Source: Paenibacillus_G filicis
GTDB taxonomy: Bacteria; Bacillota; Bacilli; Paenibacillales; NBRC-103111
NCBI RefSeq assembly: GCF_038070315.1
Contig: NZ_JBBPCC010000001.1
Location: 372,001 to 436,000 of the forward strand
DNA length: 64,000 nucleotides
Reading direction: 5' to 3'
Under the pieces are notes generated by a model. That model did no database searches. It saw nothing but the letters and a program-made list of their open reading frames with translations, and was not told the origin of the DNA. Of the stretch, positions 8,500-17,109 are shown in pieces. The first letter of the stretch is position 1. Every line of letters starts with the position of its first letter. The translations under genes were made by a program, and so were the position numbers.

Positions 8500-8527
8500 A
8501 AAGCGGAACCTCTATGGCCCCGCCTTT
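8500..8527 (-). terminator. Rho-independent terminator of the glycine-zipper gene
   Basis: Read on the minus strand, AAAGGCGG and CCGCTTTT form a short hairpin followed by nine T. It lies 5 bp beyond the stop of the gene at 8532, between that gene and the GerW start. Confidence 0.7.
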
Positions 8528-8531
8528 CTTG

Positions 8532-8873
8532 TTAACGAATCGCCTCTACCGCCGGTTCAACAACCTTGTTTACTAGCGGGTTTTGACTTAACATATGGCC
8601 GGCCTGCCCGCCTACCATTCGGCCCACCCGGTCGCCCAGCACGCCCCCAAGCACCGCTCCAACCACAGTACCTACGCCGGGCAGCATTGCACTGCCGAGC
8701 ACCGCTCCATACTCCACTCCAGTCATAACCCCGACCGCCCCGGTTACATTCTCTACCGTTTGTACCGTATACTCCTTTTTACCCATCTGCCCTTGCTGCA
8801 AGCTCTTGGTATCTTGAAGCTGCGACATGCCTCCGGAGAGAAGACCTGCCCATAAGGAGCCGTTTTGGAACAT
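8532..8873 (-). CDS. Small glycine-zipper membrane-associated protein
   Basis: A 113-residue protein with a central glycine-rich hydrophobic region, GAVLGSAMLPGVGTVVGAVL followed by GGVLGDRVGRMVGGQAGHML. G-x-x-x-G spacing of this kind is the glycine-zipper pattern of membrane-inserting helical hairpins. The N-terminal part is polar (LQDTKSLQQGQMGKKEYTV). The start at 8871-8873 is preferred over the upstream ATG because GGAGG lies 7 bp before it. No enzyme motif is present. It belongs to the group of small proteins around the double ATPase, and by analogy to glycine-zipper proteins it may shape or line a membrane; that is inference. Confidence 0.7.
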   Translation of the reverse strand: MFQNGSLWAGLLSGGMSQLQDTKSLQQGQMGKKEYTVQTVENVTGAVGVMTGVEYGAVLGSAMLPGVGTVVGAVLGGVLGDRVGRMVGGQAGHMLSQNPLVNKVVEPAVEAIR

Positions 8874-8959
8874 AGAAAATCCTCCATTCTTCATGCTCTA
8901 ATAACTACAGCTTACCGCGTTTGCGGTCATTTCAGATTTTGCCCCGATTTGATCTAAAA

Positions 8960-9181
8960 TCATCGTTCTGTTTCGCTGGAAACTATTTCATCATCGCGCT
9001 TCGTTAGGTGCTGTATTTTGCTTTGAGCCGCGGCCCCTGCGCCCTTCGCCATATCGGTTAAATCGAGAACGGTCTCCGTTCCCTTGACAGCCCAGTTTCT
9101 TACTGTTTTTCTAGCGTTCGGCGACAATGCTAGCCATAAAGCCGCACCGCCCAATATGAAACCCACTCGTGACTTTATCAT
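8960..9181 (-). CDS. Small protein with one hydrophobic helix, divergent to the ATPase
   Basis: A 73-residue protein: one hydrophobic N-terminal helix (VGFILGGAALWLALSP, residues 6-21), then a basic patch (NARKTVRNWAVKG) and an amphipathic helix ending in a charged tail. I do not recognise the family with certainty; the layout resembles small DUF6110/YtxH-like membrane-anchored proteins. It is transcribed divergently from the double ATPase with 171 bp between the starts. A GGGGGA ribosome site precedes the ATG. It is probably a structural partner in the ATPase cluster, inferred from position and the similar style of its neighbours. Confidence 0.6.
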   Translation of the reverse strand: MIKSRVGFILGGAALWLALSPNARKTVRNWAVKGTETVLDLTDMAKGAGAAAQSKIQHLTKRDDEIVSSETER

Positions 9182-9272
9182 GAGAATCCCCCAAATAATG
9201 GATTAGTTGAAGCGGATTAAATTATTCCTCAAAGCGCGGCGGTTTATGCGTAAATTCTCCACCAATAATGGT

Positions 9273-9302
9273 TGCATAATCATTTCCAACCTGTGCATAC
9301 TA
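9273..9302 (+). promoter_or_regulatory. Sigma-G-like forespore promoter before the double ATPase
   Basis: TGCATA (9273-9278) and CATACTA (9296-9302) are separated by 17 bp. This matches the known Bacillus sigma-G pattern, TGMATA with 17-18 bp to CATACTA, at every position. It lies 50 bp before the chosen ATG at 9353. Read as a sigma-A promoter it would have a poor 20-bp spacer. Confidence 0.6.
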
Positions 9303-9352
9303 TTTTTTACGCTCTAAAATCGCAGTATTTGTCTCTTGAGAGGAGTTACTCC

Positions 9353-12300
9353 ATGCCGTTTACCACTCATCGCAGAAGGTTTATCCGCTTTATGCCGGGA
9401 CGTATTCGTCTTGAATTTGCCGGTCTGCTGAGTAACAAGCAAACAGAATTGTCTTTAAATCGGGACTTTGCGAGCCTGACGGGTGTCATTAAAGCCCAAG
9501 CCTCCGCGATCTCCGGCCGAGTACTCGTTATATATGATGAACAACAAACATCCGCCCGTGAGCTGCTGCATCAGCTAGAGCTGCTAGAGAGCCAATACAC
9601 CGGGCAAGGTCAAGAAGAAACAAGCTTCCAGACATGCGAGGAAATGCCCGTGCCAGCGGCCGCCGAGTCAGGGGCACACGTCGAGGCCGCCGCCTCTGTG
9701 GAGATGCCGACGCTGCATCAACCTGCGCAGGTTGTGAATTCCTTCGAGGATTCGAGCGCTGTGCCCGAATCGCTGAGAGCGATACCGGTTTCGGTCGATC
9801 CCCGATCCCCTTTGCTGCCAGGTGTACCCCTTCCGCTCACGCTTGCGATGGGCGGACTCTTAGTGCTTGGAGCTAAACAGCTGTTCTTTGGCAAATCTGC
9901 ATTAGCGCAAAGCCCAATTCCCTTCTACATGTCAGGGCTGGTAGCAGCCGTTACCGGGTACCCTTTTCTACGTAGAGGTCTTACCCAGCTCAGCGAGCGG
10001 GGCAAGCTAAATCCCGACCTTGTTCTAGGCACCGCTGCATTAGGACTTGCACTGGTCCGGGAGAATCTCGTGGTACTAGGGGCCTTAAGCATTCTGCAAT
10101 ATGTTAATTGGAGACGCAGCCAGATCGGACTTGATGAAGCAGATTCTCTGCCGCTTTCTCCTGAAATTCAAGCCTATAGCGAACGTGCCGGCCGCTGGGG
10201 CATGGTGGGTGCTGCAGCCACCTGGCTGATAACCCGCAGTCCTCTGAGGGCTATCGCTGTGCTGCTTGCTGCGAATCCTCGGCCGGCCACGATTCCGGTG
10301 AAGACGGCTTGGCAGCAGGCGGAGCTTTATTCCAAGGAAGCACAGCCGACTTTTCCGAAGGTAGCGTCATTAGCGCATGTGGCCCAAACCGGTACACTGT
10401 TGCTGGAAAACACGTCTCTGCTTATGCAGGCGAATATCCAGGAAATGGAGTACGTGTCACACGAAGAAGATCCGGATAAGATCATTTGCCTAACGGCTAG
10501 CTTAATGGGGAAATCCGAGCATCCGTGGAAGGAGGATGTGCTGCGGAAAGCAAAGCTAACGTGCCGTACGATACGCTCGGCCTTCCGCGTCGCTGATGAG
10601 GAGAACGGAATTCGCGGCATGATCAGCAATACGTCTTATTGCATCGGCAATCTTACTTATTGCAAACGGAACGGGGTTTCATTCGAACGGTATTACCTTG
10701 AAGCTAAACGGATTGAGAACAGTGGCTGCGAGGTGCTTTATCTAGCAAAGCAAACCGGCGGGAACTGGATATGCCAAGGTCTGATCTATCGCGGACAACA
10801 GTTCGATCCCGAGCGGAGATCTCTGCTCGCGCAGGCACGGAAGCAAGGTATTCAGGTCGCCGTACTAGAGGACAGCTCTGGCATGAGCCGGGAAGAGCTA
10901 GTCCGGCTTGGCGTGCATACGGATTGGCTGACCACTCCTATCGGCGAAGCGGTGGAGCGTATCGCAGCGCTTCATCATCAAGGAAACCGCGTGCTCCTCG
11001 TAAGTGAGTCTTCCAGCCAGTACAGCCGTTATTTAATGGAGGCCGGCGTCGCTGGAGTCACGTTCGATCAGCTCAAACCGATCTTGGACACCAGACAGTC
11101 CGCCAAAAAGATCGAGAGCACAGTAAACGAGCATCTCCTGGTTACCAAGAGGTGGAATTTATTCGGATCGCTGCTTGCCGCCATCGGCGTGCTCAGTGCC
11201 CCGATAGCTAATTTAGCGAGTGATGCCCTCTCGCTGGTCTTCCTTTCGCGTTCGCAAAAGCTGGCGCAGCGACTATTTCCTGCTGGCACAGCTCATACCA
11301 CGGATGCTGCCGCCCTTTCTCCAAACGAGGTAGCCGCGACAGCAGAAGCTGTTGCATGGCACGGCTTGCCCTGGGAGCGCGTCACCGAGCGGTTCCAGGT
11401 TCACGTGCAGCACGGCTTAACAAGGTCTCAAGTGAACGAATCGCGCGGCCAATACGGCATCAATCAGCTGGCTGAGAAGCAGCACACCCCCTGGATCGTC
11501 TCCTATGCCGGCCAGTTTAAAGAATTTACGACGCTGATTCTGCTTGGCACCTCGGTGCTCGCCTTGTTTACGGGTGGACTGTTTGACGGATTAGCCATGG
11601 GCACTGTACTGCTCGCAAACGCAGCGATCGGCACGTTCCAGGAACGTAAAGCCGAACGGATCGTGGATAGCTTGAATCAGTTTCAGCCCCCGGTCAGCAA
11701 GGTCATCCGTGACGGCGTGGAACAGCACATAAGCGCCATCGATCTTGTGCCAGGAGACATGGTATGCCTCGAGCCGGGTGACCGTGTGCCTGCCGATATT
11801 CGCCTGGTTCGCGCGTGGAACCTGGAAGTCAATGAATCGGCGTTAACCGGTGAGTCGGTTCCTGTCATGAAGAAAGAGACCGAGGCCGAAGGCGATTGTC
11901 CGCTGCCGGAGCGCAGCTGCATGCTGTATATGGGCACCGATATCTCACGCGGTAAAGCCTTGGGTGTCGTCGTCCAAACCGGCATGAATACGGAGTTCGG
12001 CCACCTGATGTCACTGCTCAAAGTCAATGAGAAAACGACAACGCCGCTTCAGGAAAAGGTTACATCCATCAGTAAAACATTTATCAAATGGGCGTTCATC
12101 GCAGGGGGTATTGTATTTGCTTCCGGGCTTCTTCGCGGCATTCCGTTTTCTCAGCTCGTGAGCACTTCGATCACGCTGGTCGCTTCGGCGATTCCCGAGG
12201 GGCTTCCGGTTACCATTACGATCGCGCTGAGTGCGGGCATTTACCGCATGGCGAAGAAAAACGTGCTCGTCCGCAAGCTGTCGGCTTTAGAGACACTGGG

Positions 12301-14098
12301 GCGCGCAACCATCATCTGTACGGACAAAACCGGTACGCTGACGAAAAATGAAATGACGGTCAAGCAAATTGCAGCCATCGGCCACGCCTGGGAAGTTTCC
12401 GGCAGCGGATACGACCCTGAGGGTATTTTCTTGGCTAAGACCTCTACAGACAACCGCTCCGGTTTGCCGGATGGCATGAAGAACGCAAGCTCCGAAACGC
12501 AGCCGGAGCTGCAGCGCATCCTGCAGATTGCTTGCTTATGCAATAACAGCAAATTGATCAAGCAAGGGGAGCATTGGTCGATGCAAGGAGATCCGACCGA
12601 GGGTGCTCTGCTGGCGATGGCCTTTAAAGGCGGGGTCAAGCCGGAGAATATGGTCCATTGGCATCGCGGTGCAGAGATGCCTTTTGACTCCGGTACTGGA
12701 AAAATGAGCGTGGTGTGCAAGGATACTTCGTCTGGTCATGCTTGTTACATATTCTCTAAGGGCTCTGTAGAATCCATCCTTCACCGCTGCAGCAGGTACC
12801 AGCAGAACGGGGAGGTGCACAAGCTTACCGATGAGATTCGCACAGGCGTCCTAGAGCAAAGCGAAAGTCTCGCCTCTAACGCTTTGCGTGTTCTCGGCTT
12901 CGCTTACCGAGAGATGCAAGCGGACGAGCATGACGGGCAAGCGGATCTCGACGAGCGGGATATGATCTATGTCGGCATGGCCGGCATGCTTGATCCGCCG
13001 AAGGAAGATGTGCGGAAAAGCATAAAAGAGGCGATTGCCCTCGGCGTGAAGCCGATCATGATTACCGGGGATCATCCCATCACGGCCATCGCTATCGCCG
13101 AGCAAATTGGAATTACGGACGGCAGCCAGCCGGGTCAAGTACTCTCGGGTCACGAACTTGACCGCTTGAGCGATGAGGAACTTGAACAGTCCGTAGAACG
13201 GGTGTCCATCTTCGCCCGGATGACACCGGAGCATAAGCTGCGTATCGTAAGCATACTACGCAAAAAAGGGCATATCGTTGCCATGACCGGAGACGGCGTG
13301 AATGACAGTCCTGCAATCAAGCAGGCTAACGTTGGGATCGCAATGGGACGAGCTGGCACCGAGGTCAGCAAAGCGACGGCTGATATTGTGCTGAAGGAAG
13401 ATCACTTCGGTTCGATTGTAGACGCCGTTAAGGAGGGCCGCACGATTATCGGTAATATCCGCAAGGCACTCGGCTGCTTGCTGACCGGCAATCTCGCGGA
13501 AATACTCGTGACGAGCGTTGCGGTTGTTGCGGGTATGCCGATTCCACTCGTGCCTATTCAAATTTTGCTGATGAACATGCTGACCGACGCGCTGCCGGCC
13601 ATGATTCTAGCCATCAATCCAGGCAGTAAATCGAAGCAGACAAAACGGATGGATATTGTAGACAAGACACTTTACCGGAAGGTAATCACCCGTGGAGCGC
13701 TTCTTGGAGCCGGGTCGCTCGCGCTGTACGGTCTGGCTTTGGTCAACGGACAGCCGATACAGGTGGCACAAAGCATCGCATTCGCGACGCTGGTGGCAGG
13801 ACAGCTGATACAAACGTTCTCTTGGCGGCAGGAAGGCACCGAGCAAACCGTAGGCGATTGGAGCAAAGACCGCTTCCTCGTCGGCGCTATGAGCATCTCT
13901 TGGCTTGCTTTACTGGGTGCCTTGTATGTGCCATCGCTCAACCGTTTTTTCCATACCGTGCCGCTCTCCCTGTCTCACTGGGGCCCGATCCTGCTCGTCG
14001 CAGGTTCCATTTCTTGGCTCTCCAAGCCGATTCTGTCCTTGCTCGAAATGAAAAACGCAACAACGAGCACGGCAGCTCTCTCCTATTCCGCGGCCTAG
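9353..14098 (+). CDS. Double P-type ATPase: degenerate N-half fused to active P2-type C-half
   Basis: A 1581-residue membrane protein, about twice the usual length, resembling mycobacterial CtpH/CtpI in size. Residues 7-19 hold R-X8-G-R-I-R, which I recall as the N-terminal signature of ferrosome (FezB-type) ATPases. An Ala/Glu-rich linker and a first set of membrane helices (about 155-320) follow, then an ATPase-like region. At the phosphorylation site it reads VAQTGTL, so Ala344 replaces the catalytic Asp: a pseudo-ATPase half. From about 650 a complete ATPase follows: TGES at 832-835, PEGLP at 948-952 (the P2 cation type, not the CPC of heavy-metal pumps), DKTGTLT with Asp991, and GDGVND at 1313-1318. 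The start at 9353 is chosen for GAGAGGAG just upstream; the frame itself is open 27 codons further. The transported ion is unproven. Confidence 0.85.
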   Translation: MPFTTHRRRFIRFMPGRIRLEFAGLLSNKQTELSLNRDFASLTGVIKAQASAISGRVLVIYDEQQTSARELLHQLELLESQYTGQGQEETSFQTCEEMPVPAAAESGAHVEAAASVEMPTLHQPAQVVNSFEDSSAVPESLRAIPVSVDPRSPLLPGVPLPLTLAMGGLLVLGAKQLFFGKSALAQSPIPFYMSGLVAAVTGYPFLRRGLTQLSERGKLNPDLVLGTAALGLALVRENLVVLGALSILQYVNWRRSQIGLDEADSLPLSPEIQAYSERAGRWGMVGAAATWLITRSPLRAIAVLLAANPRPATIPVKTAWQQAELYSKEAQPTFPKVASLAHVAQTGTLLLENTSLLMQANIQEMEYVSHEEDPDKIICLTASLMGKSEHPWKEDVLRKAKLTCRTIRSAFRVADEENGIRGMISNTSYCIGNLTYCKRNGVSFERYYLEAKRIENSGCEVLYLAKQTGGNWICQGLIYRGQQFDPERRSLLAQARKQGIQVAVLEDSSGMSREELVRLGVHTDWLTTPIGEAVERIAALHHQGNRVLLVSESSSQYSRYLMEAGVAGVTFDQLKPILDTRQSAKKIESTVNEHLLVTKRWNLFGSLLAAIGVLSAPIANLASDALSLVFLSRSQKLAQRLFPAGTAHTTDAAALSPNEVAATAEAVAWHGLPWERVTERFQVHVQHGLTRSQVNESRGQYGINQLAEKQHTPWIVSYAGQFKEFTTLILLGTSVLALFTGGLFDGLAMGTVLLANAAIGTFQERKAERIVDSLNQFQPPVSKVIRDGVEQHISAIDLVPGDMVCLEPGDRVPADIRLVRAWNLEVNESALTGESVPVMKKETEAEGDCPLPERSCMLYMGTDISRGKALGVVVQTGMNTEFGHLMSLLKVNEKTTTPLQEKVTSISKTFIKWAFIAGGIVFASGLLRGIPFSQLVSTSITLVASAIPEGLPVTITIALSAGIYRMAKKNVLVRKLSALETLGRATIICTDKTGTLTKNEMTVKQIAAIGHAWEVSGSGYDPEGIFLAKTSTDNRSGLPDGMKNASSETQPELQRILQIACLCNNSKLIKQGEHWSMQGDPTEGALLAMAFKGGVKPENMVHWHRGAEMPFDSGTGKMSVVCKDTSSGHACYIFSKGSVESILHRCSRYQQNGEVHKLTDEIRTGVLEQSESLASNALRVLGFAYREMQADEHDGQADLDERDMIYVGMAGMLDPPKEDVRKSIKEAIALGVKPIMITGDHPITAIAIAEQIGITDGSQPGQVLSGHELDRLSDEELEQSVERVSIFARMTPEHKLRIVSILRKKGHIVAMTGDGVNDSPAIKQANVGIAMGRAGTEVSKATADIVLKEDHFGSIVDAVKEGRTIIGNIRKALGCLLTGNLAEILVTSVAVVAGMPIPLVPIQILLMNMLTDALPAMILAINPGSKSKQTKRMDIVDKTLYRKVITRGALLGAGSLALYGLALVNGQPIQVAQSIAFATLVAGQLIQTFSWRQEGTEQTVGDWSKDRFLVGAMSISWLALLGALYVPSLNRFFHTVPLSLSHWGPILLVAGSISWLSKPILSLLEMKNATTSTAALSYSAA

Positions 14099-14144
14099 CT
14101 GCGGAGTAGATTTTTTCATTCAACTTTTTGGAGGTTGCTCTATC

Positions 14145-14444
14145 ATGCTGGAAAGAAACACGGAAAAGCTCATCGTGGGAGCTGCGCTCGCATTTGCAAC
14201 CTCGACGCTTTGGCCGATCGTGAAAAATACCTTAAAGCCGCTTGCAGAAACCGGGATGCACGGCGCTGCCGGTCTAACAGACCGGATTCAATACGTCCTG
14301 CAGGTGGCTCGCGATGAGGTCGAGGATATTGTCGCCGAAGCTCAATTCGAACGGATGAGAAAGAAGCTAGATCGCGATATCGCTGCGGAACTCCCTTCAT
14401 TCGAAGAGACAGGAGACTTGACGGATGCAGAATCAAACCATTGA
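14145..14444 (+). CDS. DUF5132-like small membrane-associated protein
   Basis: A 99-residue protein beginning with a hydrophobic segment (LIVGAALAFATSTLWPIVKN, residues 9-28), then KPLAETG, and a C-terminal helix RDEVEDIVAEAQFERMRKKL. The pattern (hydrophobic helix, P-x-x-K-P-L-A, then R-E-x-x-E-D-I-V-A-E-A) matches what I recall of DUF5132, small proteins found beside heavy-metal-type ATPases. A GGAGGTTGC ribosome site precedes the ATG, 46 bp after the ATPase stop, so it is probably cotranscribed. No enzymatic motif. It is a candidate structural partner of the ATPase; the function is unknown. Confidence 0.65.
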   Translation: MLERNTEKLIVGAALAFATSTLWPIVKNTLKPLAETGMHGAAGLTDRIQYVLQVARDEVEDIVAEAQFERMRKKLDRDIAAELPSFEETGDLTDAESNH

Positions 14445-14649
14445 CCATCATCTTCAGGAAGCTCTGGCGCATCTGGAGCAAGCCATCAATCAAAGCATAC
14501 ATACGGTTCAAGAAAATCAGGCAACAAGCAAAGAGATAGGCGGCAAGTGGGAGCAATTTTTGGGGGCGTTTTACGGTATGGTCAAGGACAAGGGTAAAAA
14601 GACACGGATCAACCTGCTTAGCTGGATTTCTTTCGCTAAAATCCGCTAA
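14425..14649 (+). CDS. Small alpha-helical protein, last gene of the ATPase operon
   Basis: A 74-residue protein, not recognised. Residues 1-36 form a predicted amphipathic helix (HHLQEALAHLEQAINQSIHT) with heptad-like spacing, and the C-terminal part is basic (KDKGKKTRINLLSW). The start overlaps the end of the DUF5132-like gene by 20 bp, with AGGAGA upstream, which supports translational coupling and a real gene. It may be an interaction partner or coat-like component of the ATPase cluster; there is no direct evidence. Confidence 0.55.
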   Translation: MQNQTIDHHLQEALAHLEQAINQSIHTVQENQATSKEIGGKWEQFLGAFYGMVKDKGKKTRINLLSWISFAKIR

Positions 14650-14710
14650 CTTTTTCATCCCTAGCGCATTATTTAACGAGATGACCGGTTATTCGACTCC
14701 CTTTAACATC

Positions 14711-14777
14711 ATGAGGCGTAGAATTGTGGATTTACCAGACCACGGCTGGTCTCCATCTTGTAAATCCACAACCTCAT
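14711..14777. repeat. Nested inverted repeat (three-tier stem)
   Basis: Outer arms ATGAGG (14711-14716) and CCTCAT (14772-14777); middle 12-bp perfect arms TTGTGGATTTAC (14724-14735) and GTAAATCCACAA (14760-14771); inner hairpin AGACCA-CGGC-TGGTCT (14737-14752). It follows the ATPase operon by about 60 bp and precedes the DUF421 remnant. There is no T-run on either side, so it is not a standard terminator. The 225-bp gap 14650-14874 holds nothing else that I recognise. Confidence 0.7.
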
Positions 14778-14874
14778 GCGGTACTTATGTAACTCTTGTA
14801 TTGATCATCATTTTTGGGGAATAGATAGTATGACTACTTAACTTGAAGAATCAAATCTGGGGGAAATAAGCTTC

Positions 14875-15551
14875 GTGAAATTTATAAACTTAGCTTGTGA
14901 ACTTGTTGTGGGGTTTTTCCTGCTATTCATCATAGTTAGATCGTAGGAAGGAAAATCATCACCCAAGTAACACCTTTCACCTTTATTACGGCTATTGTTA
15001 TAGGAGAAATCCTAGGGAATGCACTTTATGATCCTCAAATCGGGATTGTGGATATTATCTTTTCCATGTGCGTATGGGGGCTTTTGCTGCTTATTGTCGA
15101 GTACATTGGACAGAAATCATTATGGTTTCGAGGTTTAGTTGAAGGAAAACCGGCTGCTCTCATAAAAAACGGGATAATCGATAGGAAAGAATTGAAAAAG
15201 AATCGGATGAACCTCAATCAGTTACAAAGTTTGCTTAGGCAGAGCGAAACCTTTTCTATTCGAGAAGTTGCCTTTTGCTATCTGGAGCCGAACGGCTCGA
15301 TCAGTATACTTAAAAAGGCCAGCTATCAGAAAACAACATTGGAGGATTTCAACATTCCGGGAAAGCCGGTTTATGTTCCTGTTACTCTCATTCGAGATGG
15401 AAAAGTGTTGTGGGATGAGGTCAAAGATTTGGGATTTGACGAATCCTGGTTAAAGAAGCAGCTCTTATCCCAACATGTGTCTGATTACAAAGACGTTTTA
15501 ATCGCTGAATGGTTGGTTGGCGATGGAATTTATGTGCAAACCTTTACTTGA
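14875..15551 (+). pseudogene. DUF421 (YetF-like) membrane protein, frameshifted
   Basis: DUF421 proteins are small membrane proteins of spore formers with two or three N-terminal helices and a cytoplasmic alpha/beta domain. The first part (GTG 14875, VKFINLACELVVGFFLLFII then VRS) stops at TAG 14944-14946. One frame away the next codons read VGRKIITQVTPFTFITAIVI and continue without a stop to 15551, through GEILGNALYD and the C-terminal domain. The expected joint is R-[LI]-[LM]-G-[KR]-[KR], so one base is missing near 14942. Either the gene is broken or the sequence has an error. A GGGGGA site precedes the GTG. Downstream, 15048 offers an internal ATG but would lack the first helices. Confidence 0.8.
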
Positions 15552-15604
15552 AAAAAACACCCCCTTCCAGCGAACCAGCAGGAGGTGGTGGACTGTAGCT
15601 TCCC

Positions 15605-16357
15605 CTAAACTGAAGCCTGAGCCCATGCATCCGCCGCGGCGGATAAATAATAAGCGAGTCCCGTCTGCTGCTCTTCGAGCATCCGCAGATGAAAGTCATC
15701 GTTCAGGAAGAAGCTCGTTTGCGCGGCAAAATCGGCGGCTGATAGCACATGTCCCTGCCGGTTCAGAAAATCGATATGGCTGCGAAGCAAGCCGCAGACG
15801 CTTTCGTCCGTATGCTTGACTCCTCCGCGCAGCGCCTCAGCCATTGCTTGCATGAACCGGGTCGCTTCCGCGGCCATGTCATTCATTCGCTGAATATCCA
15901 ATGCTGCCGAATCCGGCCACTCCACCTCGTACGTTTCCTTCAAATATTCCTGCTGCTCCTTTAACGCCTCTTTCCAAGCTTCCTCGCTCTCGAATCCCTG
16001 GAACATCGTCTTCTCGTCCATCGTTTCTCCTCTCTCCGCACTTGCCACGGATGCTCTTAAGGTTTCTAGAATCTTCTCCAGCCTTTGCTTGCGAAGTTGC
16101 AGCAGCTCCATCTGGCTAGCGAGTATGAAGGTTCGGTCCGTTTCCCCGGCCAGCAGGCGCTTGATCTGCTCCAGCGGAAAATCCAGCTCTCGGTACAGCA
16201 AAATTTCCTGCAGGCGCTCCAGTTCCCGAATCCCATACAGCCGGTATCCCGCCTCGGTGATCTCGTGAGGCAGCAGCAGGCCGATTTTATGGTAATGATG
16301 CAACGCTTTGACGGTGACCTTGGAAAGCTCAGATACTTCCTTCACCGTATACAACAT
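15605..16357 (-). CDS. MerR-family regulator with TipAS-like ligand domain
   Basis: A 250-residue transcription factor. Residues 1-70 are the MerR winged helix (MLYTVKEVSELSKVTVKALH and HYHKIGLLLPHEITEAGYRL). A coiled dimerisation helix (about 80-110) follows, and a C-terminal all-helical TipAS-type domain (about 125-250), which in relatives binds peptide antibiotics. The start at 16357 has AAAGGAGC upstream. No efflux gene lies directly beside it; it is convergent with the DUF421 remnant and divergent to the YmaF-like gene. MerR proteins usually activate their own promoter; I could not fix the operator. Family assignment is firm, ligand unknown. Confidence 0.85.
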   Translation of the reverse strand: MLYTVKEVSELSKVTVKALHHYHKIGLLLPHEITEAGYRLYGIRELERLQEILLYRELDFPLEQIKRLLAGETDRTFILASQMELLQLRKQRLEKILETLRASVASAERGETMDEKTMFQGFESEEAWKEALKEQQEYLKETYEVEWPDSAALDIQRMNDMAAEATRFMQAMAEALRGGVKHTDESVCGLLRSHIDFLNRQGHVLSAADFAAQTSFFLNDDFHLRMLEEQQTGLAYYLSAAADAWAQASV

Positions 16358-16594
16358 CGGCTATCGCTCCTTTCTGGTTGTAGTGTAAGGGCTGACCTTG
16401 GAGGAGAGTCAAGACCCTCTTCATGTAAGCGGGATAATCTAACGCCCACATCGAGACAAGCAGAAAAACTTGTACCGCTATAATGCGGACAGCCATTCCG
16501 CCGTACCTGCCTAAAAATTAAGCGAATACCTAGAACGAATGGGTTTTCGTTTACATAATTTAGCCTGAGATTCTATGGTAAAGGAGCTGCTGCA

Positions 16595-16981
16595 ATGAAA
16601 AAAATTCCCGTTAAAGGTTTCGTTCGTCATGCAAATACCACAGGGGATCAACATGCCCATGGGCTGTACATTACTTCTTGGGACGGTCGCCCGGTTTATC
16701 ACGTCCACCCTTTCTCCGGGGTAACCTCTTATGACGATGGGCATGTCCATCAGTATGTCGGCCTTACTGAACCGGCCCCCTTTGGGGTCCCTCATGTTCA
16801 TCAGTATTATACCGTTACTTCCGTCAACAATGATCACAAGCATGTGATTCAAGGGGTCACCGGGCCGGCCATAGCTATGCCAAGAGGCGGACACATCCAT
16901 TACTTCGAAGGCTTTACGACCGTCAATGGCATGAGACCCCATCGGCATCATTACCAAGGGGCAACTGGCAACGAAGCGTAG
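16595..16981 (+). CDS. YmaF family His-rich protein
   Basis: A 128-residue protein of the YmaF family, known from Bacillus and relatives without a proven function. It is built from repeated His-x-His units: DQHAHGLY, YHVHPFSG, GHVHQYVG, PHVHQYYT, NDHKHVIQ, GHIHYFEG and PHRHHYQG, each followed by a short beta-like stretch. About seven repeats give a His content near 18 percent, which suggests divalent metal binding. No signal peptide. An AAAGGAG ribosome site lies 7 bp before the ATG. It stands alone, with a short terminator-like hairpin after it. Confidence 0.8.
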   Translation: MKKIPVKGFVRHANTTGDQHAHGLYITSWDGRPVYHVHPFSGVTSYDDGHVHQYVGLTEPAPFGVPHVHQYYTVTSVNNDHKHVIQGVTGPAIAMPRGGHIHYFEGFTTVNGMRPHRHHYQGATGNEA

Positions 16982-16990
16982 CATGACATA

Positions 16991-17013
16991 AAGAGGCGCA
17001 CAAGTCGTCTCTT
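16991..17013 (+). terminator. Short hairpin after the YmaF-like gene
   Basis: AAGAGGCG (16991-16998) pairs with CGTCTCTT (17006-17013) with one G-T pair, followed by TTCTTC. It lies 10 bp after the stop codon. Confidence 0.5.
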
Positions 17014-17109
17014 TTCTTCGCTTGACCGATCAGCAGCTTGGACTATAGCTACTCCCTTGGAAACAGTGAAGGACTGCCCAGTGGCACATCTAGCCCGTTC
17101 TGCCAAAAA

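Noticed and set aside
9353..14098. ATPase read as a simple heavy-metal (CPC-type) pump
   Set aside because: The active half has PEGLP, not CPC or SPC, in the membrane helix before the phosphorylation site.
14711..14777. Nested inverted repeat read as an integron attC site
   Set aside because: No integrase, no cassette array and no conserved attC core triplets at the ends.
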